A stretch of 60,759 nt of DNA from positions 1-60,759 of the forward strand of contig DAOOIT010000039.1 in the NCBI GenBank assembly GCA_035384565.1, read 5' to 3'. Made by a program: the position numbers and the translations under genes. The DNA comes from Planctomycetota bacterium. Lineage in GTDB: Bacteria > Planctomycetota > PUPC01 > DSUN01. Positions 1-7,225 of this stretch are shown here, one piece after another; position 1 is the first letter of the stretch, and each line of letters begins with the position of its first letter. The notes below the pieces were generated by a model, which saw only the letters and a program-made list of their open reading frames with translations, was not told where the DNA came from and ran no database searches.

Positions 1-242
1 TCATCCCGAAGCTGGCGGAGGGTCTCGCCGCTGACGGCGACCTTCGTCACCAGCTCGACGGCCTCGCCGCGCTCGGCGGCCTCGAGCAGCTTGTCAAGTT
101 CCTCGCGGGGGACCGGCGGCTTGAGGGGAGGCCGCTGGGCGGCGCCGCCGAACATGAGCTTGGCGATGAGCATGATGAGGAGCCGGCCAATCAGCTCCTC
201 GGTCAGGACGGGGCAGTCGTCGAGGTTCTTGGGGAGCTTCAC
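1..242 (-). CDS. Hypothetical protein, 3' end outside the window (partial)
   Basis: The reading frame stays open from a GTG at 242 to the window edge, giving at least 80 residues. The GTG overlaps the stop of the upstream lipoprotein gene (GTGA), so the two are translationally coupled. The visible N-terminus has a hydrophobic stretch around residues 17-36 (ELIGRLLIMLIAKLMFGG), then a proline-rich bit (RPPLKPPVPREE) and an acidic/basic helix. I do not recognise a family. The coupling to a small lipoprotein inside a phage-like element suggests an envelope or lysis-related pair, but that is only context. Confidence 0.55.
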   Translation of the reverse strand, partial: MKLPKNLDDCPVLTEELIGRLLIMLIAKLMFGGAAQRPPLKPPVPREELDKLLEAAERGEAVELVTKVAVSGETLRQLRD

Positions 243-610
243 TTCGTCACCTCCTTCGCCAAGGCGGCGAGTTCGACGGCACAGCGGGTGACCACGGCCT
301 CATTCACCGCGAGTCGCTCGCGCCGGCCGGGGACATCGAGGCCCTTGTCGCCCTCGGTCCGGGCGGCGGTCAGGTCCTCGTAGGCGCGCCGCTGCGCCTC
401 GAAGTAGGCGTCGTAGAGGGAGCGGGCCTTGGCCATCTGGTCCGCAGTGGCTTGGCCCAAGAGGTAGGCTTTGCCGATGATGAGGTAGGACTTGCGAGCC
501 GTGGACTCCTCGACGCTGTAGACGTCCTCGGCCCTGTCGAGCGGCGTGCCGCAGCCGGCGAAGATGACGAGAAGGACACAACCGACGGCTGCCGTCAGAA
601 CTCGCTGCAT
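239..610 (-). CDS. Small predicted lipoprotein
   Basis: A 123-residue protein with a type II signal peptide: a short basic N-terminus, a hydrophobic core and the lipobox FAGC with Cys20 as the lipidated residue. The rest is charged and predicted helical (QMAKARSLYDAYFEAQRRAYEDL), so it may form a short coiled coil. The start is the ATG at 610 with GGAGG a few bases upstream. It lies at the end of the minus-strand gene string of the mobile element and overlaps the next gene by GTGA. Small lipoproteins in phages can be outer-membrane spanins, but no partner i-spanin is identified, so function is open. Confidence 0.65.
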   Translation of the reverse strand: MQRVLTAAVGCVLLVIFAGCGTPLDRAEDVYSVEESTARKSYLIIGKAYLLGQATADQMAKARSLYDAYFEAQRRAYEDLTAARTEGDKGLDVPGRRERLAVNEAVVTRCAVELAALAKEVTK

Positions 611-712
611 TGGAACATCCTCCGTAGGTTGACGAGGCTCACACCGTTCGAAACGTCCACGTCTATTGCAGCAGATTTTTTCGCGGCGTGGCGTCGTAGA
701 CGTACATAAACG

Positions 713-979
713 TCACTGCTCCCGCGGATTTTTTTGCGGTGCCCCCAGAAGCTCCTGGGTCGCTACGATGTAGCCGTCGAGTGCCTCGTGGTGGATGCGC
801 CATGTGCGGGCGACCTTGATGACCTGGCTGAAGACGCCGCAGTTGATCATCTCCCGCAGCTTCCTCGGGGCGATGGCCAGTGACGCGGCCGCCTGCTCGA
901 CGGTGAGCCAGGGTTGGCCCTCGGGCCATCCGCAGAGATGGCAGCGGGTGACGTAGTCGGGCGCGTCACAGGGCTTCAC
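713..979 (-). CDS. Helix-turn-helix DNA-binding protein (excisionase/MerR-like)
   Basis: An 88-residue protein. Residues 25-70 (WLTVEQAAASLAIAPRKL, followed by a wing-like VARTWRIHHEALDGYI) match the winged HTH of the excisionase/HTH_17 group, which reads a short DNA site and often works as a recombination directionality factor or repressor. An N-terminal CHLCG pair is also visible. The GTG start at 979 overlaps the TGA of the upstream gene (GTGA), so this gene is translationally coupled to it. It could be the Xis partner of the serine recombinase at the other end of the element, or a regulator of the adjacent repeat array. The choice between these is inference. Confidence 0.65.
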   Translation of the reverse strand: MKPCDAPDYVTRCHLCGWPEGQPWLTVEQAAASLAIAPRKLREMINCGVFSQVIKVARTWRIHHEALDGYIVATQELLGAPQKNPREQ

Positions 980-1215
980 CGCGCGTGCTCCTTCGCCGCC
1001 ACACGGAGGGCCTCGGCTTCAGGCAGACCGCCATCGTGGATGCAGATGGCCACGCGCTCCTCGAAGGCGACGCGCTGGTCGGGGGTCATCCGGGCAAGAG
1101 AGAGCGCGAGGAGTCGTTCCGCCATGCTCGGCCGCGGAACCACGGGGCGAAACGGCCTGAGCGGGGGCCTTGACACGGGCCGTCGAGGCGGTTGGAAGAG
1201 GGGCATCGAGTTCAT
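976..1215 (-). CDS. Small hypothetical protein
   Basis: About 79 residues if it starts at the ATG at 1215; a second ATG lies at 1206, and neither has a good Shine-Dalgarno sequence. The N-terminal third is rich in Pro and Arg (PPRRPVSRPPLRPFRP). The C-terminal part is a compact helical segment (MAERLLALSLARMTPDQRVA). No family recognised. It is supported mainly by the GTGA overlap with the downstream HTH gene, in the same direction. The upstream side is the CGCAATCTC repeat array, so expression may be controlled by whatever binds there. Confidence 0.45.
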   Translation of the reverse strand: MNSMPLFQPPRRPVSRPPLRPFRPVVPRPSMAERLLALSLARMTPDQRVAFEERVAICIHDGGLPEAEALRVAAKEHAR

Positions 1216-1230
1216 TGGAGGCGGTCTCCG

Positions 1231-1521
1231 CGCAATCTCGCGCAATCTCCGCGCAATCTCTGGAGACGAGATTGCGCGCTGGAAGTGATGCACCGCGTGG
1301 GGTTTACGTCTGATCGGCGCAATCTCGCAATCTTTTCCGTAATGCAACCCGCACGCACGCGTGCGCGCGCGTGTGCGCGCATGTGCGCCCGCGCGTGCCG
1401 CGCGCGCGAGGCATGCATGAGATTGCGAGATTGCGCGGCGGCCTCATAAGCCGCAGAGTGGCACGGGGTTACGCCGCGCAATCTCTGGTCTGGAGATTGC
1501 GCCCGAGATTGCGAGATTGCG
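1231..1521. repeat. Array of 12 CGCAATCTC repeats with alternating GC tract (candidate origin/operator)
   Basis: Eleven exact copies of CGCAATCTC (either strand) plus one with a single mismatch lie in 291 bp. Forward copies: 1231-1239, 1241-1249, 1252-1260, 1318-1326, 1477-1485 and the degenerate 1326-1334. Reverse copies: 1268-1276, 1419-1427, 1427-1435, 1493-1501, 1505-1513, 1513-1521. Two inverted pairs (1252/1268 and 1477/1493) have the same 7-bp spacer length, and overlapping tandem pairs are spaced 8 bp. The middle (about 1348-1410) is an alternating purine-pyrimidine GC/GT tract that could take up Z-DNA. It fills the gap directly after the primase-helicase gene, so an iteron-type replication origin or multi-site operator is likely. 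Confidence 0.75.
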
Positions 1522-1530
1522 CGCCGACGC

Positions 1531-3918
1531 TCACTCACGGTGCCGCCGCTCCAGGAAGTAGGCCGAGTGGGTGCCGCAGCCTTCTCGGCGGATCGTGACC
1601 TGAGCGATGGGCGTGTTCACACGCTGGCGGAGCAGCGTGCCGAATGCCACTTGCCGCCCGCGCTCTGTCCTGCGGCTCAACGCGTCCGGGAAGCACTCCT
1701 CATCGTCGGCAACCCGCATCAACTCGGCTACGGACACGGGGACCGGCCCGAACTTCTCCCACCAGGCGGCCACAAACGTCTCCCACTCCTGGGCGGTGGG
1801 GTTGGCGCTCTTGCGCCATTCGGCCTCATTGGTCCGCCAGCGGTTGAAGCAGTTGGCGTGGAGGATGCCGCCGATGGTCTCGGACCAGGCCTCGAAGCCG
1901 CCGAGCCGGTTTTTGTGGAGGGGCCGTCCTTTCTCAAGCCAGTTCTCGATCATCCCGAGGAGGACGGCGAAGATGCGGGCGCGCGAGCTTCGGATATGGG
2001 CGCGGAGGTTGGGGTAGAGGAAGTCCTGGCGGGCCTCGGGGTTCGGGGTATTCGGCTGGAGCTGGATGGGCACGGTGCGCTTGGCGATCTCGCCGCTGCA
2101 CTCGGTGTTGTTGCCCGAGGCCACGAAGGTGACCGTGTTGGCGAGGCTGACGATCTTCGAGGCGCCCAGGATGCGGCCCTGGTAGCTCGTGGCGGTCAGG
2201 ATGGAGGACAGCGCCGCGCTGTCGAGCGCACGCGGGAGGTTATCGAGGTGGACGACCGTCTCGCCCTGGAGGAGGAGGGCCAGGAGGCGCTTGTCGCGTT
2301 CTTCGTCTCGGTCCGTCAGTTGGAGAGCTGGCGTCTCGCGTCCCAGGATGACGCCGCCGAGGACCTCTGCGGCGAGCTTCGACTTGCCCGTGCGCTCGAG
2401 GGGCGATAGGAGGAGGTGGAGCGGGCGGTTGCCGTCGATGGCGGGCGCCACGAGGGGCGTGAGCATGAGGCCGATGAAGTTCTGGCGGCTCGCCTCGTCC
2501 TTGAAGGGGAAGTCGACGACCAGCTCGTGGAGTTCCTCGTGGATGTGTTCGAGGTCGCGCTGGGGCTCGATGCCCTGGAGCTCGGGCGGCTCGTCGTAGT
2601 AGATGCCGTCGTGCCAACCGGGCTGGACGCGCTGGAAGTCGGGGCCGTAGACGGGGTAGCAGACCAGGAGGTCGAGATCGCGGACGCGTGGGTCGGCCTT
2701 GGCCCCCGCGAGGGCGAGGGCAGCGTTGTCTCCGCTGCAGGGCTTGTACACCAGGACGGAGCCTTCGTCGTTCTTGCGGGGGTACCAGGCGCCGAGCTTC
2801 ATGTGCTCGTCCACGAGCAGGCGGCTGCGGTCGGCGCTCAGCTCGTCCCAGCGTCGGGCGCCGGGCTTGCCCAGAAGTTCGCCGGGGAGATGGCTCTTGC
2901 GGTAGATCAGGTCGGGCGGGAGTGCGCCGAGCACCTGGTCGGCAAAGGTCTTGCACGATTGCTCGATGTAGCGGTCCTGGTCGTCCCAGTGCGGGCCGGG
3001 GATCAGAATGACGCCGTTCGGGCCGGGCGCCGGGGAGGTCAGGGACCGCCGCGGGCGCCGCATCTCGACCCTGCGGGGCTCCTGGATGCCGGCTTCGAGG
3101 CCGCTCTGGATCGTCGCGGCGGCCTCGCGCTCGCCCAGCCCGGTGATCGCGGCCGTCGCGGCGAGCTCGGCCTCGACGTGGGCGCGGTCGAGGTACCCGC
3201 CGCCGACGAGCTGGCCGAGACTGAACGCCGCGCGGTTCAGCGTGTCGTTCCGCGTGCCCTCGGGGGCCTGGCGGAGGTTGCGGACTTCGAGCTTGAGGGC
3301 CGTCTCGGCATAGCGAGCGGCTGAGCGGGTGACCTGCGAGGCCGGCAGCGTGGCCGCAGGCGCCGGCGTCGAGCGGCGGCCGTTGGCCTGCTCGATGAGC
3401 CACATCGGGAGCGGGCACGACGAGTGGCCGTTGTGTCGGGCGTACGGTTCGGGGCTGTCGCGGAGCGCGGACGGCGGCGCGACGACGTACCCCCCGTCGG
3501 CCTTGAGGTCCAGGCCGGGCCGCAGGCCGTTGCGGCTCTTCACCTCTCCGTCTCGATGGACGAAGTACAGATGCCGTCCGCCGCTCGGGGTCTTGACCTC
3601 GAGGGTCGGCGGCAGCCGCCCGAAGTCCTCTTGGAGCTTGGCCAGGGACGCCTCGCCGTCCGCCTCGCCGTGGCAGTCGATGTCCAGCACCACGAGGCCC
3701 GATACGGCGCCCGTGCGGATGCCGACGTTGGCGTCGGGGTGCTGCGTCCACCACGCACGGATCTGCTCGGGGTCGGTGGTCGCATCCTTGAACCCGTGCG
3801 GGGTCAGCGGGGTCTTGCCGCTCGGCTTCAAAGGGAAGACGAGCCAGCCCCGTGCGGCATATTCGAGGGCAGCTTCGAGGATGGCATTGTCGGTATGGGC
3901 TGGGTCCGGTTCGCTCAC
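1531..3918 (-). CDS. Primase-polymerase / superfamily 3-like helicase, phage replication protein
   Basis: A 795-residue protein. The N-terminal 165 residues are a bifunctional primase-polymerase (Prim-Pol, archaeo-eukaryotic primase fold): the metal-binding LDID (residues 78-81), the PSGGRHLYF strand near 111-119 and GGYVVAPPS near 142-150 are all visible. After a linker, residues about 480-640 form a helicase/ATPase with an atypical P-loop (SPLERTGKS, 505-513) and an ETVVHLDNLP strand resembling Walker B. Such fusions prime and unwind DNA in phages and plasmids. The start is a GTG at 3918 with AGGAGGA close upstream; an overlapping out-of-frame ATG at 3920 is rejected. The repeat array directly downstream is a plausible cognate origin. 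Confidence 0.88.
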   Translation of the reverse strand: MSEPDPAHTDNAILEAALEYAARGWLVFPLKPSGKTPLTPHGFKDATTDPEQIRAWWTQHPDANVGIRTGAVSGLVVLDIDCHGEADGEASLAKLQEDFGRLPPTLEVKTPSGGRHLYFVHRDGEVKSRNGLRPGLDLKADGGYVVAPPSALRDSPEPYARHNGHSSCPLPMWLIEQANGRRSTPAPAATLPASQVTRSAARYAETALKLEVRNLRQAPEGTRNDTLNRAAFSLGQLVGGGYLDRAHVEAELAATAAITGLGEREAAATIQSGLEAGIQEPRRVEMRRPRRSLTSPAPGPNGVILIPGPHWDDQDRYIEQSCKTFADQVLGALPPDLIYRKSHLPGELLGKPGARRWDELSADRSRLLVDEHMKLGAWYPRKNDEGSVLVYKPCSGDNAALALAGAKADPRVRDLDLLVCYPVYGPDFQRVQPGWHDGIYYDEPPELQGIEPQRDLEHIHEELHELVVDFPFKDEASRQNFIGLMLTPLVAPAIDGNRPLHLLLSPLERTGKSKLAAEVLGGVILGRETPALQLTDRDEERDKRLLALLLQGETVVHLDNLPRALDSAALSSILTATSYQGRILGASKIVSLANTVTFVASGNNTECSGEIAKRTVPIQLQPNTPNPEARQDFLYPNLRAHIRSSRARIFAVLLGMIENWLEKGRPLHKNRLGGFEAWSETIGGILHANCFNRWRTNEAEWRKSANPTAQEWETFVAAWWEKFGPVPVSVAELMRVADDEECFPDALSRRTERGRQVAFGTLLRQRVNTPIAQVTIRREGCGTHSAYFLERRHRE

Positions 3919-3939
3919 ATGGTCCTCCTCCGGATTCGT

Positions 3940-4275
3940 TCAGGGTGCGTCGGCGTCGTAGCCGGCTTGGAGAAGGGCCTGGCGCACGTCTTCCGCGGAC
4001 CGCGCCAGGATGTAGACGCCGTTGAAGCGTTCGATGAGCCGCTGGAAGTTCCTCTGGTCATCCGACTGCTGTCCCGTGGCGGACTTCGCTTCCACCTCGA
4101 GGCGGCGCCCGTCGGGGAGTATGCCTGTCAGGTCGGCCTGGCCGGGGACGCCGAAGCAGACCACGCGCCGGTCGAACCGCGCCGCTCCGACGTTCGCTCG
4201 CCAGAGGCGCAGCCAGCGCCTCGTGCCGAAGGCACGCAGAATCTCGTTCTGGACCTGCCGCTCGGGTCTGGGCAT
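3940..4275 (-). CDS. VRR-NUC domain nuclease
   Basis: 111 residues, essentially one VRR-NUC (PD-(D/E)XK) domain: an N-terminal helix (MPRPERQVQNEILRAFG), then GVPGQADLTGILPDGR and the catalytic-type strand LEVEAKSATGQQSDDQ in which E-x-K is visible. Standalone phage VRR-NUC proteins are structure-specific or Holliday-junction-type nucleases used in recombination and genome processing. The ATG at 4275 overlaps the helicase stop (TGATG), so the nuclease is translationally coupled to the SF2 helicase, a frequent phage pairing. A longer in-frame extension upstream to 4734 only reads through the helicase gene and is rejected. Confidence 0.85.
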   Translation of the reverse strand: MPRPERQVQNEILRAFGTRRWLRLWRANVGAARFDRRVVCFGVPGQADLTGILPDGRRLEVEAKSATGQQSDDQRNFQRLIERFNGVYILARSAEDVRQALLQAGYDADAP

Positions 4276-5822
4276 CACGCCTGCACCAACCTTGCGAACC
4301 GTTCGGAAAGCGCCTCGCGGCGGACCTCGTCCACGAAGCCGCGGGGCCAGCAGCCGAAGACCTCGCGGTAGCGGTACGCCGCCCAGCCGGGCTTGAAGCC
4401 CTTCTCCCCGGCCTGGCGGAGGAAGCCGACATAGACGGCGCGCTTGTCGTCGAGGGTCGCCCTGTCGGGGTCCACCAGTTCCCCGTCGGCGACCACGGGC
4501 CACTCGCCGAAGCGTTCCTTGAACCGATAGGCTGACCAGCCTGGCTTGTAGCCGGCGGCCATGCGCTGGGCCTCCATGAGCCGCCAGAAGTGGGAGCGAT
4601 AGGCGAAGTCGCCGTCGTCGAATTCGACCAGTTGCGCCACGCCGTGGATGACCGGCCGCTCCCGCACCGGAGGCGGTGGCGCCCAGCCGCACTCGGGACA
4701 GCAGGGGTCGCCGGGGTCGAAGAGCAGTTGGCATGCCCGACAGCGCCGCAGCCGCAGAGGGTCGCTCTCGCCGATTTTCTTCCCGCTGTCGAGGGTGTAC
4801 TCAAGGCGGCGGGTCACGCGGCCGTGGACGTGGTGATTGCCCGCGTGATCCAGGACGATGGCGCCGTCCTTGTCGGGGCAGGCACGCATGATCCGGCCGA
4901 TCATCTGGAGGTGCAGGTTCAGGCTGGCGGTGGGCCGCGCGATGATGGCCGTCTCGAGGGCAGGGAGATCCCAGCCTTCGGTCAGCACCATGCAGTTCGA
5001 GACCACCAGGGTGCGCCCACCGCGCAGGCGCTCCAAGATCGCCTCGCGCTCATCGCGTGGGGTGCCGCCGTCGAGATGCTCGGCCGGGACCCCGGCAGCC
5101 TGGAACGCCGCGGCGATGGCCTGCGAGTGCTCGATGTCCACCGCGAAGGCGACGGTGCGGCGCCCGGGGGACTTCCCCAGCCACGTCTTTACGAGGTCGG
5201 CGTTCAACTCCTCGGTGTTCGTGCGCCTGGAGAGTTCGCTCAGGGCGTAGTCGCCCATGGCGATCTTCACGTGGCGCAGATCAGGCGACTGCCCGGCATA
5301 GACCCGCGGGTCGTGGAGCACGCCTGCTTGGCATAGCTCGTCGGTGCGAGCGGCTACGAGGATCTCGCCGAACACGTCGCCCAGGCCCCGGCCGTCAAGT
5401 CGAAATGGGGTAGCCGTGAGGCCGAGGACGTGCGCGTCGGGGTACTGCTCGAGGATGCGGCCGTAGGAACTGGTGGCCACATGGTGCGCCTCGTCGATCA
5501 CCACGAGCCTCGCCGGGGGCATCTGCCGCCTGATGAGGGTCTGGACGCTCGCGACCTGGACCTGGGCGAACGGCGCCGGCGGGTAGCCGGCCATGATCCG
5601 CCCGGGCCACAAGCCCAGCTCCTCCAGATGCTGTGCCGCCTGGTCGATCAGCTCCTTGCGATGCGCCAACCAGAGCGTGGGGACGCCAAGCTCCTCGACC
5701 AGGGCGACGGCCATCGTCGTCTTCCCCGAGCCGGTGGGGGCCACGAGGATCGGCCGGCGGCCGATGACGGCCTTGAGCCGCTCGACGGCACGGCGCTGGT
5801 AGTCTCTCAAGGTGACGGACAT
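4275..5822 (-). CDS. SF2 DEAH-box helicase, phage type
   Basis: 515 residues. Motifs in order: Q-like LRDYQRRAV at the N-terminus, motif I APTGSGKTT (about residues 28-36), motif II VIDEAHH, motif III LTATPFR, and in the second RecA domain a motif V/VI region (TEGWDLPALE and QMIGRIMRACP). After that come two CxxC pairs (RCRACQLLFDPGDPCCPEC), probably a zinc ribbon, and a C-terminal repeat of two similar KPGW.AYR segments. This layout matches phage and plasmid DNA repair/replication helicases. The start chosen is ATG 5822 (GAGG upstream); an in-frame TTG at 5837 is possible. A 32-bp dyad shared with the plus-strand operon lies 74 bp upstream. Confidence 0.88.
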   Translation of the reverse strand: MSVTLRDYQRRAVERLKAVIGRRPILVAPTGSGKTTMAVALVEELGVPTLWLAHRKELIDQAAQHLEELGLWPGRIMAGYPPAPFAQVQVASVQTLIRRQMPPARLVVIDEAHHVATSSYGRILEQYPDAHVLGLTATPFRLDGRGLGDVFGEILVAARTDELCQAGVLHDPRVYAGQSPDLRHVKIAMGDYALSELSRRTNTEELNADLVKTWLGKSPGRRTVAFAVDIEHSQAIAAAFQAAGVPAEHLDGGTPRDEREAILERLRGGRTLVVSNCMVLTEGWDLPALETAIIARPTASLNLHLQMIGRIMRACPDKDGAIVLDHAGNHHVHGRVTRRLEYTLDSGKKIGESDPLRLRRCRACQLLFDPGDPCCPECGWAPPPPVRERPVIHGVAQLVEFDDGDFAYRSHFWRLMEAQRMAAGYKPGWSAYRFKERFGEWPVVADGELVDPDRATLDDKRAVYVGFLRQAGEKGFKPGWAAYRYREVFGCWPRGFVDEVRREALSERFARLVQA

Positions 5823-5895
5823 CTCGACCTCGCGCAAAGCGTCTCAACGGCCGCGCAGGGGGCCTGCGTCGGCGAAGAGGGCAACTGCCCCGGAG

Positions 5896-5927
5896 AGTTA
5901 CTACCCCTCTGCGGGGATTTGTTAACC
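5896..5927 (-). promoter_or_regulatory. 32-bp dyad/promoter element, copy B
   Basis: Read on the minus strand, this site is identical at 27 of 32 positions to copy A at 11242-11273. It starts with GGTTAACAAA and ends with AGGGGTAGTAAC. The outer parts form an imperfect dyad (GTTANNANNCC pairing with its inverse). It overlaps the last codon and stop of the sigma-like gene and precedes the helicase-nuclease-primase genes. It may be a repressor operator or an element-specific promoter. Confidence 0.7.
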
Positions 5928-6470
5928 ACGATTTCCGCGGGGCGGCAGATAGGCATCCAGGCCGAGCCGGCGAAGCCGGTCAGCCAGCTTGCTCACCTGC
6001 TTGCAGACGGCGGCCCGCGTGCAGCCGAGCGCCCGGGCGATGTCCGCCTGGCTCTGCCCTTCCATCAGGGCCTCGCAGATCGCGCGCTCGGCGGGCGCCA
6101 GGCCCATCAGGGCCTGCTCGAAGTCCAGCCGCATCCCGATGTCCTCGGCATGGTGCAACTGGAGGAACACCTTCTCGGCAATCGCCGGGTCGGCGTCGAG
6201 AGACCGCGCCTCGAAGGCCGCCCTTCGCCTGTCGCGCGCCCGGTCGCGCTTCGTCCTCATGAGAAGATGGTCGATCACCGTGATCACGAATGTGCGCTCC
6301 GAGGCGGCCCCCTGCCTTACGGGGGCGTAGTCCGCCTTGAGCAGTTCGGGGACGATCATCTGCTCGAGGTCCGGGATCTCACCCTCGGGGAACAGAAGCC
6401 GTCTGGCTCGGACCCCGATGAGTTCCACCTTCCACCGTTCGAGAAGATCACCGTAGTCGTTCTCCGGCAC
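5922..6470 (-). CDS. Sigma-70 region 4-like regulatory protein
   Basis: 182 residues. The C-terminal part (about 118-168) has the sigma region 4 HTH signature: LAPAERAICEALMEGQSQ then DIARALGCTRAAVCKQV. The N-terminal 115 residues are less typical, with a basic KRDRARDRRR patch, and could be a degenerate region 2. Proteins of this size in phages act as sigma-like late or middle activators of RNA polymerase. The start is a GTG at 6470 with GGAAAGG upstream. Upstream lies a terminator (6516-6558), so it is probably transcribed separately from the zinc-ribbon gene. The 32-bp dyad begins at its stop codon. Confidence 0.7.
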   Translation of the reverse strand: MPENDYGDLLERWKVELIGVRARRLLFPEGEIPDLEQMIVPELLKADYAPVRQGAASERTFVITVIDHLLMRTKRDRARDRRRAAFEARSLDADPAIAEKVFLQLHHAEDIGMRLDFEQALMGLAPAERAICEALMEGQSQADIARALGCTRAAVCKQVSKLADRLRRLGLDAYLPPRGNRG

Positions 6471-6515
6471 GTGCCGCGGCCTTTCCGGGACGCCCCGGAG
6501 GCACGGCGCTCATGG

Positions 6516-6558
6516 AAAAAGCCCAGCGGCCGGGGGGACATCCCCTTCCGACTGGGCT
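6516..6558 (-). terminator. Intrinsic terminator after the zinc-ribbon gene
   Basis: On the minus strand AGCCCAG pairs with CTGGGCT around a GC-rich inner part and is followed by a run of five T (A at 6516-6520 on the plus strand). It lies between the zinc-ribbon gene and the sigma-like gene and should end transcripts coming from the right. Confidence 0.7.
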
Positions 6559-6656
6559 CTTGCGGCACGGGCTCAAAGGCTCTGGCCGACTGTGTGGCTC
6601 TCTTAGAGTCGGGTCATGGTTGTGTGTGGAGGGCGCTGGCTCGGAGGCTCGGGCCC

Positions 6657-6869
6657 TCAGTCCGTTGTCGTGTTCGGCGCGTCGGAGGCGCCGGCGCAAT
6701 CCTCCTCCATGTCCATAGAGATCTGGACGGTCCGCTGGCAGCCGCGGCAGAAGACCCCGGCCGTCCCGCGCACCGAGAACCGTCCGCTCAACGGCAGACG
6801 CTTCCCGCAGTTGGGGCAGAGAAGGGCAACACGGGCATCGGGCAGGTCCTGTTTCGCGGCTTGGCTCAT
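6657..6869 (-). CDS. Small zinc-ribbon protein
   Basis: 70 residues with two metal-binding pairs, CPNCG near residues 18-22 and CRGC near 42-45, about 20 residues apart, as in small Com-like or Zn-ribbon phage regulators. The C-terminus is acidic. The ATG at 6869 is chosen because AAGGAG lies nine bases upstream; a longer in-frame start at 6917 lacks this. It is the first gene after the 33-bp repeat array and may be under control of that region. The biochemical role is unknown. Confidence 0.6.
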   Translation of the reverse strand: MSQAAKQDLPDARVALLCPNCGKRLPLSGRFSVRGTAGVFCRGCQRTVQISMDMEEDCAGASDAPNTTTD

Positions 6870-7225
6870 CAGCAACGGCTCCTTGCTCTTCGGCTCCTCA
6901 GCAGGAGGAGTTCCCACGTGAGTTCATCCAGCATCCGCTCCGATCATGCCAGAGCGAGCCGCCCTTGTATCTAGAGTCTGATGTGGCATCGGGCAGATCA
7001 GGTGAGTGGCATGCCCGCGCGCCACATGGAGCAAGAGGTGGAGTGGGCGGCGCGCCATATGGCGTTAGATGTGGAGTGGCCGGAACGCCACATGGAGTCT
7101 GATGTGGAGTCTGGCGACAGCACCGTGGTTGGGAGGGTCACTGGGGAGCAGCCAACGGCTTGGATGCGCCGCTGCCGGAAAAGGCGAGCGCCAGGGAGAG
7201 TTCCGGACACGATGGTGGGCGGCCG
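6870..7225. promoter_or_regulatory. Intergenic region between the response regulator and the zinc-ribbon gene
   Basis: 356 bp without a convincing gene. It contains three 33-bp tandem repeats (7021-7118, listed separately) and a related flanking part (6975-7020) with GTCTGATGTGG and GTGAGTGGCATG. It is upstream of the zinc-ribbon gene on the minus strand and so most likely holds its promoter and operators. An open frame on the plus strand (6981-7268) only reads the repeats as 11-residue units and has no ribosome binding site. Confidence 0.55.
7021..7118. repeat. Three 33-bp imperfect tandem repeats
   Basis: Units at 7021-7053, 7054-7086 and 7087-7118 each start GCCAYATGG and carry GTGGAGT about 21 bases later. 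Within unit 3, CCACAT and ATGTGG form an inverted repeat with an 8-bp spacer, and unit 2 has the perfect palindrome CGCCATATGGCG when read with its left flank. Regular spacing of three helical turns fits cooperative binding of a transcription factor; the response regulator encoded next door is the nearest candidate. Confidence 0.65.

Noticed and set aside
1231..1521. CRISPR array.
   Set aside because: Repeats are 9 bp, occur on both strands and overlap; there are no regular spacers and no cas genes.
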